From assembly GCA_934726455.1 (NCBI GenBank), contig CAKVDS010000038.1:1-25679 (forward strand): 25,679 bases of DNA, read 5' to 3'. Below the pieces are notes generated by a model. It was not told the origin of the DNA. It worked only from the letters and a program-made list of their open reading frames with translations, and searched no databases. Every line of letters begins with the position of its first letter. The first letter of the stretch is position 1. The position numbers were made by a program, and so were the translations under genes. This document shows positions 8,733 through 14,535 of this stretch, in pieces. This stretch comes from an uncultured Bacteroidales bacterium (lineage in GTDB: Bacteria; Bacteroidota; Bacteroidia; Bacteroidales; UBA932).

Positions 8733-9637
8733 AGGATCTTTCTGTCAACCTCTGTGGCCTCAGGCTCGACAACCCCATAATCCCGGCCAGCGGCACTTTC
8801 GGCTTCGGGCTGGAGATGGCTGCCGCATTTGATCTCAATGTGCTCGGGGGCATCAGCCTCAAAGGCACCACGGAGCAGGCCCGGTTCGGCAATCCCACCC
8901 CGCGCATCGCCGAATGTCCGGACGGGATGATCAATTCCGTAGGACTCCAGAACCCGGGGATTGATGTCTTGGTAAACGAAAAAGTCCCGGCTCTACGAAA
9001 AATATATGACAATGCTGTCATAGCCAACATAAGCGGATTCTCCGTAGAAGAATATGTCAGGAACTGCGCCAAGGCCGATGCCTGCCCGGGGATTGACATC
9101 ATCGAAGTCAACGTCTCCTGCCCCAACGTCCACAACGGCGGGATGGCTTTCGGCACCTGCGCCTCGGCAGCGGCCCAGGTCACGGCAGCCGTCAAGGCGG
9201 TCTGCCGCAAGCCTGTGTTCATCAAGCTCAGCCCCAACGTGACCGACATAGTGGAGATCGCCCGCGCCTGCGAGGACGCCGGTGCCGACGGGCTGACCCT
9301 CATCAACACCTTGCTCGGCATGAGGATAGACATACGCCGGCGCAGGCCGGTGGTGGCCGCCGGGATGGGCGGATTCTCGGGACGGGCCATATTTCCCATA
9401 GCTCTGAGAATGGTTTATCAAGTTTCCAAGGCCTGCAAGATACCTGTGATGGGATGTGGGGGCGTGGCCAGCGCGGAGGACGTGGTGGAGATGATGATGG
9501 CAGGTGCCACGGCTGTGCAGGTCGGTGCGGAGAACATCCGCAACCCTTACGCCTGCCCCGAAATCATAGCGGCGCTCCCGGGGGTGATGGAAAGTCTCGG
9601 GATAGAAAAATTGTCAGAAATACAAGGAATAATATAA
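8726..9637 (+). CDS. pyrD: Dihydroorotate dehydrogenase catalytic subunit PyrD (class 1B)
   Basis: The protein has 303 residues. It is an FMN enzyme oxidising dihydroorotate to orotate in the cytoplasm, with PyrK carrying electrons to NAD+. Visible are NPIIPASGTFGFG at 16-28, the FMN/substrate lysine K46 in SLKGTT, NSVGLQNPG at 70-78, and the active-site cysteine C132 in NVSCPNVHNGG. A cysteine here rather than a serine marks class 1. The FMN phosphate site GCGGV lies near residue 240. The frame is open upstream to 8576, but that is shadow sequence inside pyrK. The start overlaps the pyrK stop and has a good ribosome site. The stop is 1 bp before pyrF. Confidence 0.96.
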   Translation: MVKDLSVNLCGLRLDNPIIPASGTFGFGLEMAAAFDLNVLGGISLKGTTEQARFGNPTPRIAECPDGMINSVGLQNPGIDVLVNEKVPALRKIYDNAVIANISGFSVEEYVRNCAKADACPGIDIIEVNVSCPNVHNGGMAFGTCASAAAQVTAAVKAVCRKPVFIKLSPNVTDIVEIARACEDAGADGLTLINTLLGMRIDIRRRRPVVAAGMGGFSGRAIFPIALRMVYQVSKACKIPVMGCGGVASAEDVVEMMMAGATAVQVGAENIRNPYACPEIIAALPGVMESLGIEKLSEIQGII

Positions 9638-9638
9638 G

Positions 9639-10343
9639 ATGGCAAAAGACGTGATCATAGCCTGCGACTTCAGCGGCAGGAAAGAGACGATGGACTTCCT
9701 CTCCCAATTCGGAGAGGGCGGGAGACCGTTCGTGAAAATAGGGATGGAGCTCTTCTACAGCGAGGGCCCGCAGATAGTGAGGGACATACGCGCCCGGGGG
9801 CACAGGATTTTCCTGGACCTGAAGCTCCACGACATTCCCAACACGGTGAGGAAGGCCTGCCGTGTGCTCTCGGGACTGGATGTGGACATGTGCAACGTGC
9901 ATGCTGCCGGCACCATGGAGATGATGAGAGCCGGGCTGGAGGGCCTCACCCGCCCGGACGGCAGCCGCCCGCTGCTTATAGCCGTCACCCAGCTCACCTC
10001 CACAAGCGAGGAGCGGATGCGCCGCGAGCTGCTCATCGATGCGCCGATCAACGAAGTCATCGTCCACTACGCCTCCAACGCACGCGAGGCCGGTCTGGAC
10101 GGGGTGGTATGTTCCCCTCTTGAGGCCGGGATGGTAAAGAGCGCCTGCGGGCAGGGCTTTCTCACCGTCACCCCGGGAGTGAGGTTCGCCGACTCCGCAG
10201 CCGATGACCAGTCTCGCATCACAACGCCGGCAAAGGCCCGTGAAATCGGCTCCGACTATATCGTGGTCGGCAGACCGATAACAGCGGCTTCTGACCCTGT
10301 GGCCGCCTACAGGAGATGTGTAAAAGAATTTCTGAACAAGTAA
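9639..10343 (+). CDS. pyrF: Orotidine 5'-phosphate decarboxylase PyrF (short type)
   Basis: The protein has 234 residues and decarboxylates OMP to UMP. Catalytic residues are in place: D10 (ACDF), K33 (VKIGMELF) and D60/K62/D65 in DLKLHDIPNTV. TPGVR near 179 and VVGRPI near 214 bind the phosphate. The length fits the ~230-residue group I enzyme found in E. coli and Bacillus, not the ~270-residue form of many Bacteroidota. The start is 1 bp after pyrD, and the stop is 5 bp before the pyrE start. Confidence 0.95.
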   Translation: MAKDVIIACDFSGRKETMDFLSQFGEGGRPFVKIGMELFYSEGPQIVRDIRARGHRIFLDLKLHDIPNTVRKACRVLSGLDVDMCNVHAAGTMEMMRAGLEGLTRPDGSRPLLIAVTQLTSTSEERMRRELLIDAPINEVIVHYASNAREAGLDGVVCSPLEAGMVKSACGQGFLTVTPGVRFADSAADDQSRITTPAKAREIGSDYIVVGRPITAASDPVAAYRRCVKEFLNK

Positions 10344-10348
10344 TCAAT

Positions 10349-10957
10349 ATGGAGAGAATCATTGCAAAAGAGCTTCTTTCTATAGGAGCTGTATTCCTCC
10401 GCCCGGAGGAACCGTTCACCTGGGCCAGCGGCATCAAGAGCCCTATCTACTGTGACAACCGTCTGACCCTCTCCGCCCCTGAGGTGCGGCAGAAAATCGA
10501 GGTCGGACTGGCCACTCTCGTGATGAAACATTACCCTGAGTGCCAGATGCTTATGGGCACATCCACAGCAGGTATCGCCCATGCCGCCATCACTGCCTCC
10601 ATCCTCGGACTCCCGATGGGCTATGTCCGCAGCGAGGCCAAAGGGCACGGACGCGGCAACCGCATCGAGGGCAAGATGGACAAGGGCACAAAAGTGGTGG
10701 TCATCGAAGACCTCATCTCCACCGGCGGCAGCTGCATCGATGTAGTGGAGGCACTCCGTGAAGAAGGGGCGGAGGTGCTCGGCATCGCCAGCATCTTCAC
10801 CTACGGCATCAAGAAAGGGCTCATCAGGATAGCCGATGCAGGGACAGTCAACTACTCACTGAGCAACCTCGACACCCTCGTGGAAGTCGCCGTCGAAGAA
10901 GGCTACATCGCCCCGGAATGGAAGAACAAGATAATCGAATTCAGAGACAGTTTATGA
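10349..10957 (+). CDS. pyrE: Orotate phosphoribosyltransferase PyrE
   Basis: The protein has 202 residues. It joins orotate to PRPP to give OMP, the substrate of the preceding gene's product. The PRPP-binding motif VVVIEDLISTGGS is at 116-128 and the mobile catalytic loop GHGRGNRIEG at about 99-108. FTWASGIKSPIYCDNR at 23-38 is typical of the substrate hood. The in-frame ATG at 10316 would overlap pyrF by 28 bp. The ATG at 10349 (MERIIAKELL) fits the family start better. The stop overlaps the pyrB start in an ATGA junction. Confidence 0.95.
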   Translation: MERIIAKELLSIGAVFLRPEEPFTWASGIKSPIYCDNRLTLSAPEVRQKIEVGLATLVMKHYPECQMLMGTSTAGIAHAAITASILGLPMGYVRSEAKGHGRGNRIEGKMDKGTKVVVIEDLISTGGSCIDVVEALREEGAEVLGIASIFTYGIKKGLIRIADAGTVNYSLSNLDTLVEVAVEEGYIAPEWKNKIIEFRDSL

Positions 10958-12030
10958 AGCACCTTATAGACCCGATGGACCTCACCCGTGAGGAGACAGA
11001 CCAGATAATCGCCCTCGCTGAAGACATCATCAAGGACAGGACGAAATATCAGGATCTCATGGCGCACCGCAAGCTCGCCACCCTATTCTACGAGCCGAGC
11101 ACCCGCACGCGCCTGAGTTTCACCTCGGCAATGATGGAGCTTGGAGGCAATGTCCTCGGCTTCTCCGACGCCAAGAGTTCTTCCGTCAGCAAGGGAGAGA
11201 CCGTCCAGGACACCATCCGCGTGGTCGGATGCTTCGCCGACATCATCGCGATGCGCCACCATCTGGAAGGGGCTCCGCTCGTGGCCGCCGAAGTGGCCAA
11301 GGTGCCGATCATCAACGCCGGGGACGGCAGCCACAGCCACCCGACCCAGACCCTTACCGACCTTCTCACCATCAAGCGCGAACTCGGCAGGATAGACGGG
11401 ATCACCATCGGTTTCTGCGGAGATCTGCGCTTCGGGCGTACGGTGCACTCCCTCATCAAAGCCCTCTCCCGCTACAAGGATGTCAGGGTCGTACTGATCG
11501 CCCCTGACGAACTCAGGCTTCCCGACTACATCAAACAGGATGTCTGCGACAGCAAGGGCATAGAATACAAAGAGACCGGCAATCTGGACGAAGTACTTCC
11601 GGAACTTGACGTGCTCTACATGACGAGAGTCCAGAAAGAGCGCTTCCTGGACGAGGACGAATTCGACAGGGTCAAGGACAGCTTCGTGCTGGACGCGAGG
11701 AGAATGTCCCTCGCCAAAGAGAAGATGGCCGTGCTTCACCCGCTCCCGAGGGTCAACGAGATCCTCACCGAAGTGGACGCCGATCCGCGCGCAGCCTACT
11801 TCCGACAGGTGGAGAACGGAAAATTCGTCCGTATGGCGCTCATCTGCAAGCTTCTCGAATGGAAAGACGACAACAGCCACAGCATGCCGCAGGAAGAGTG
11901 GCTCACCGACCCGTCACTGCACTGCAGCAATCCTAAGTGCATCTGCAACAACGAGAAGGTCGAACCGCGCTTCAAACGCACCACCGGCCGCGTCACCCGC
12001 TGCTGGTACTGCGACGCCAAGGTACGGTAG
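10954..12030 (+). CDS. pyrB: Aspartate carbamoyltransferase PyrB with fused PyrI-like zinc module
   Basis: The protein has 358 residues. It condenses carbamoyl phosphate with aspartate. Catalytic-chain motifs are intact: STRTR at 49-53, the 80s-loop SSVSKGET at 77-83, HPTQ at 129-132, MTRVQKERF at 223-231 and HPLPR at 262-266. The catalytic chain normally ends near 305-310. Here about 50 extra residues follow, with C324-x4-C329 and C350-x2-C353 separated by 20 residues. This is the spacing and flavour of the zinc domain of the regulatory chain PyrI. The nucleotide-binding domain of PyrI is absent and no pyrI lies nearby. It is the last gene of the operon, coupled to pyrE by ATGA. Confidence 0.93.
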   Translation: MKHLIDPMDLTREETDQIIALAEDIIKDRTKYQDLMAHRKLATLFYEPSTRTRLSFTSAMMELGGNVLGFSDAKSSSVSKGETVQDTIRVVGCFADIIAMRHHLEGAPLVAAEVAKVPIINAGDGSHSHPTQTLTDLLTIKRELGRIDGITIGFCGDLRFGRTVHSLIKALSRYKDVRVVLIAPDELRLPDYIKQDVCDSKGIEYKETGNLDEVLPELDVLYMTRVQKERFLDEDEFDRVKDSFVLDARRMSLAKEKMAVLHPLPRVNEILTEVDADPRAAYFRQVENGKFVRMALICKLLEWKDDNSHSMPQEEWLTDPSLHCSNPKCICNNEKVEPRFKRTTGRVTRCWYCDAKVR

Positions 12031-12054
12031 AGTTCTGAGTGGGTGGCAGGGACG

Positions 12055-12101
12055 GAAGGTGGCAGGGGCGAGGCTTTTGTGTTGAGCCCCTGCCCACCTT
12101 C
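12055..12101. repeat. GC-rich hairpin, family A copy 1 (possible terminator between pyrB and the ATPase gene)
   Basis: GAAGGTGGCAGGGGC (12055-12069) pairs with GCCCCTGCCCACCTTC (12086-12101) with one bulged base. The 16-nt loop is GAGGCTTTTGTGTTGA. It starts 25 bp past the pyrB stop and is followed by a pyrimidine-rich run, so it could end the pyr transcript. The same loop and a nearly identical stem recur at 13672-13721, so it is also a member of a repeat family. Confidence 0.7.
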
Positions 12102-12137
12102 TGCCCTTGTGCATCTTTCTTTCAGGATTTGGCTATA

Positions 12138-13310
12138 TCAGTACAGGAATCCGAACATCCACAGCGGCACTTGATTATCAAACACATATTCAATTGAATC
12201 CTTGACCACATATGCGTCTTTCAGATTGGATATCTGTTTCTTTCCCTTGCTGCGCCCGCCCACTTCGAAAATCTTTCCGTCAATCTCAAAATCTGATACA
12301 GGGGACTCCACCGTATCATAGTTCTGTCTGGTCCAGCAATAAAAGATGGTCTCCCGGGCATTACCCGTTTCCGGATTTTCACCGGAAAGGACATACGACA
12401 TGTTGGAATTGTGGAGATAAAGCTTGTCCATCTTGCGGAGAATGGCATCCCCATTGGCTTTCATACGAATGACAGAGACAAGTTCGGCTTTTTCCAAGTA
12501 TTCAAGGTACTTTGGAAGTTCGTCACGGCTTAATTCCAAGTCTCTGGCCATATCCGAAAAATTTATCTTGACCGGGACGCTCTTTGAAATATAGTACATG
12601 AACTTCTTTAGCTTCTGCGTGGCAGCGACGGTCATTCTGGCGTACTGGGGAATGTCAACCTCAACGGTTGTGTTAATGACTTGCCGCATGCGGGTTTCGA
12701 ATTCGGGCTCCTGAAAAAAAGGATAGCAACCCTTTTTCATATAGTCGTCGAAGTATTTCAGCGGCCTCTCCGCCCCATAAGGGAAATCCACTTTTCCTCG
12801 CAGCACCTCTTCCAGACTGGAGGGTTTCAAAGACCAACCATTTCGCAGGTTCAGGTACTCACGGAATGACCATACAGGAAGATGGTACTCGATGACTCGG
12901 CGGCTGAGGTCAGCACCACCTTCTTTGAGGTCCAGCAAGGAACTGCCGGAATATACGACATGCAGCAGCGGCAGACTGTCGTATATATTCTTGATCTCCC
13001 GGCTCCAGCCCGGATATTTATGGATTTCATCTATATACAGGTATTTCCCGCCACGGGCGAAGAACTCCTTGGCAGTATCAAGAATGGTATGGGCGCTGAA
13101 ATATATGTCATCAGCTACCACGTAAAGTGATTCATCCCTGTTCCCAGCCCTTTTGATGTGCTGCAAGATAAGAGTGGATTTACCGACTCCTTTTTGACCG
13201 AGTATACCCAAGACGCGGACATCCCAATTTATGATGTCATGCTGCGCCCGGAAAAAGTTCATCGGTGTCAGTTCCAGAAGTTGATTGAATTGTTCGTAAA
13301 GTGCCTGCAT
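12138..13310 (-). CDS. AAA-family ATPase with DUF4143-like C-terminus
   Basis: The protein has 390 residues, starting MQALYEQFNQ at the ATG at 13310. Walker A GQKGVGKST is at 38-46 and Walker B YLYIDEIH at 90-97, followed by a sensor-like VVYSGSSLLDL at 119-128. The rest resembles the winged-helix and nuclease-fold-like C-terminus of the AAA_14/DUF4143 proteins, with DFEIDGKIFEVGG near the end. These proteins are widespread and multi-copy in Bacteroidota and their cellular role is unknown. The frame stays open upstream to 13715, but that part translates the repeat hairpin and has no family features. The gene stands alone, between two related hairpins, with its own promoter-like site. Confidence 0.85.
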   Translation of the reverse strand: MQALYEQFNQLLELTPMNFFRAQHDIINWDVRVLGILGQKGVGKSTLILQHIKRAGNRDESLYVVADDIYFSAHTILDTAKEFFARGGKYLYIDEIHKYPGWSREIKNIYDSLPLLHVVYSGSSLLDLKEGGADLSRRVIEYHLPVWSFREYLNLRNGWSLKPSSLEEVLRGKVDFPYGAERPLKYFDDYMKKGCYPFFQEPEFETRMRQVINTTVEVDIPQYARMTVAATQKLKKFMYYISKSVPVKINFSDMARDLELSRDELPKYLEYLEKAELVSVIRMKANGDAILRKMDKLYLHNSNMSYVLSGENPETGNARETIFYCWTRQNYDTVESPVSDFEIDGKIFEVGGRSKGKKQISNLKDAYVVKDSIEYVFDNQVPLWMFGFLY

Positions 13311-13327
13311 AACATATTGCGGTGTTT

Positions 13328-13370
13328 GTTCCGCACAAATATAAGAAAATTGCGGAACTTTACCTGCAAC
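13328..13370 (-). promoter_or_regulatory. Predicted promoter of the ATPase gene with embedded inverted repeat
   Basis: On the minus strand TATATTTG (13343-13336) matches the TAnnTTTG box. A GTTG at 13370-13367 is a weak -33 candidate with a 23-nt spacer. The -7 box is enclosed by a perfect 8-bp inverted repeat, GTTCCGCA (13328-13335) and TGCGGAAC (13351-13358), which could be an operator. Prediction rests on consensus and symmetry only. Confidence 0.45.
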
Positions 13371-13459
13371 TTTCAAGGAAATCTGCAGAGTTTTATCCGC
13401 AGATACCGCTATTGCAAGGTGTGGTGTACGCGACTCACTGGATGTCTGCAGCGCTCTGC

Positions 13460-13523
13460 GGCATCTTGCCAACAAAGGTTGGGGTGTTTTTCGCGCTTTT
13501 CTCCCCAACGTTTGGCAGACGCC
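13460..13523. repeat. Imperfect inverted repeat with ~22-25-nt arms
   Basis: The left arm, from GGCATCTTGCCAA (13460-13472) to TTGGGG (13479-13484), mirrors CCCCAA (13503-13508) to TTTGGCAGACGCC (13511-13523) with small internal loops. The loop of about 18 nt is T-rich. It is a cruciform or hairpin candidate of unknown function. Confidence 0.55.
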
Positions 13524-13622
13524 GAGCACCTTCGCCGTCATCGCCATCCTCTGGGCATAGCAGCGGGCATCTGAGCCTCCTGTTCGTCTATCCGTGGAAC
13601 AATGCGTAGGGTGTAGAACGAT

Positions 13623-13636
13623 CCCGTGCACACGGG
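13623..13636. repeat. Short GC palindrome
   Basis: CCCGTG (13623-13628) and CACGGG (13631-13636) are perfect 6-bp arms around CA. It is short, but lies in a run of similar structures. Confidence 0.4.
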
Positions 13637-13661
13637 ACGGAGGTTTACTTGCAGAACGAAT

Positions 13662-13730
13662 GGTGCACGTGACAGGGGTGGCAGGGACGAGGCTTTTGTG
13701 TTGAGTCCCTGCCACCCCTGTCCCTGCACC
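13662..13730. repeat. Long GC-rich hairpin, family A copy 2
   Basis: ACAGGGGTGGCAGGGAC (13672-13688) and GTCCCTGCCACCCCTGT (13705-13721) form a perfect 17-bp stem with the 16-nt loop GAGGCTTTTGTGTTGA. An outer stem GGTGCA (13662-13667) with TGCACC (13725-13730) extends it across a small internal loop. The loop is identical to the copy at 12055-12101, and the inner stem differs only by a compensated base pair. Confidence 0.75.
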
Positions 13731-13780
13731 ATTCTCCGTTCCGCCTTCAAAAGCTCACCCACCGACCATCAAGCAGGTCT

Positions 13781-13880
13781 GCCGTACACCACAACGCCGT
13801 TTTCTGTACCGGACGGTTTTGCAAGTGCCTTCCGTACAGGAAGAGGCCTGTTTTCTGTACGGCGGGAGGTCCGGGTGCAG
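13781..13880. repeat. Two tandem ~50-bp degenerate repeats (CCGTACA ... TTTTCTGTAC)
   Basis: CCGTACA occurs at 13782 and 13832. TTTTCTGTAC occurs at 13800 and 13851. This gives two units offset by 50-51 bp. In the second unit CCGTACAG (13832-13839) and CTGTACGG (13855-13862) form an exact 8-bp inverted repeat. The first unit is an imperfect version. Function unknown. Confidence 0.5.
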
Positions 13881-13947
13881 GTTAGAGCGGAATAGTTGGA
13901 AAATGCTATAACCCGGCTTGTAAAACGTTGTCCTGTCGCATTTTGTG

Positions 13948-13992
13948 GCGCAGGTTATAGGGTAAAAGCCGTGGATAGGCTATAACCTGCGC
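13948..13992. repeat. Perfect 13-bp inverted repeat
   Basis: GCGCAGGTTATAG (13948-13960) and CTATAACCTGCGC (13980-13992) are perfect arms around a 19-nt loop. A further CTATAACC copy lies at 13906-13913. It may be a hairpin or a dimeric binding site. Confidence 0.6.
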
Positions 13993-14093
13993 TGCGGGCG
14001 AAAGGTGTGCGGTATTCATGCTGTTCTTGTTTGCCCATACTTTGCTATTGGCATCTGTGCTGCTTTAGACCATATACCACTCCCCTCCAGTAT

Positions 14094-14129
14094 AGGTAGG
14101 AGCCATTTCCGGCATTTCCGCTCCTACCT
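14094..14129. repeat. Hairpin, family C copy 1 (AGGTAGGAGC)
   Basis: AGGTAGGAGC (14094-14103) and GCTCCTACCT (14120-14129) are perfect 10-bp arms with a 16-nt loop containing TTTCCGGCATT. It is a diverged copy of the hairpin at 14175-14216. Confidence 0.65.
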
Positions 14130-14174
14130 GAACGGACCACCTGCCCTGCAAGGCCCTGTGCCGTACCTACCCTT

Positions 14175-14216
14175 GTCAGGTAGGAGCAGTTTCTGGCAAT
14201 AATGCTCCTACCTGAC
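14175..14216. repeat. Hairpin, family C copy 2 (GTCAGGTAGGAGCA)
   Basis: GTCAGGTAGGAGCA (14175-14188) and TGCTCCTACCTGAC (14203-14216) form a perfect 14-bp stem with a 14-nt loop. The loop (TTTCTGGCAAT) resembles that of the copy 84 bp upstream, so the two probably share an origin. Confidence 0.7.
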
Positions 14217-14247
14217 ATCATCCCAGGAATAGAGACCATGATATACA

Positions 14248-14283
14248 AGAATAGGCTCACCACTTTCGCGGTGAGCCTATTCT
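14248..14283. terminator. Strong hairpin, possible bidirectional terminator
   Basis: AGAATAGGCTCACC (14248-14261) and GGTGAGCCTATTCT (14270-14283) form a perfect 14-bp stem with an 8-nt loop. No good T-run follows on either strand, so a classical intrinsic terminator is uncertain. Confidence 0.4.
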
Positions 14284-14378
14284 CAAAATATCCGTTGATC
14301 GTTATTCTGCTGTTTGGACAGTTTTACCATCAATAATTACAGTGAATTTTTGTTATTGACGCGGGCCGGTCAATGTGA

Positions 14379-14399
14379 CAAATGGGAATTTTGTTGACA
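14379..14399. repeat. 21-bp direct repeat, copy 1
   Basis: CAAATGGGAATTTTGTTGAC and the following A match 14512-14532 at 20 of 21 positions. Together the copies flank the AT-rich hairpin at 14445-14493. Confidence 0.65.
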
Positions 14400-14444
14400 A
14401 CTGCAACAATTTTGCCTGTAGTTCACGTGCAAACATCTGACTAT

Positions 14445-14493
14445 AAAACTTTTTGCAAAAATAAAATCTAATTTTAGATTTGCAAAAAGTTTT
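14445..14493. terminator. AT-rich hairpin downstream of the MBOAT gene, candidate terminator
   Basis: AAAACTTTTTGCAAA (14445-14459) and TTTGCAAAAAGTTTT (14479-14493) form a perfect 15-bp stem, and the loop itself contains a smaller palindrome around TCTAATTTTAGA. It lies 43 bp past the MBOAT stop and could end the minus-strand transcript. It is flanked by an outer 9-bp inverted repeat, GCCGGTCAA (14365-14373) and TTGACCGGC (14494-14502). Confidence 0.5.
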
Positions 14494-14511
14494 TTGACCG
14501 GCACACATCGG

Positions 14512-14532
14512 CAAATGGGAATTTTGCTGACA
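14512..14532. repeat. 21-bp direct repeat, copy 2
   Basis: CAAATGGGAATTTTGCTGAC and the following A differ by one base from 14379-14399. It ends 3 bp from the MBOAT stop codon. Confidence 0.65.
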
Positions 14533-14535
14533 TGC

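Larger units (their letters stand above)
13311..14535. other. Gene-free, palindrome-dense 1.2-kb region
   Basis: No open frame here has a recognisable motif, and those present run through repeats. The region instead holds at least eight inverted repeats, two direct-repeat pairs and one tandem pair, listed separately. It separates the ATPase gene promoter from the 3' end of the MBOAT gene on the same strand. No tRNA, rRNA, CRISPR or transposase could be seen. The nature of the region is unknown. It might be a cluster of small non-autonomous repeats or the remains of a lost gene. Confidence 0.75.

Noticed and set aside
13311..13715. 135-codon N-terminal extension of the ATPase frame
   Set aside because: It translates the family A hairpin and other repeats, and the predicted promoter lies downstream of it, so the ATG at 13310 is the likely start.
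13626..13895. 89-codon plus-strand open frame in the gene-free region
   Set aside because: It runs across several inverted repeats and has no recognisable protein features or promoter.
13311..14535. CRISPR array or integron attC cassette array
   Set aside because: The repeats are of different families with irregular spacing, no constant repeat-spacer pattern is present, and no cas or integrase gene is seen nearby.
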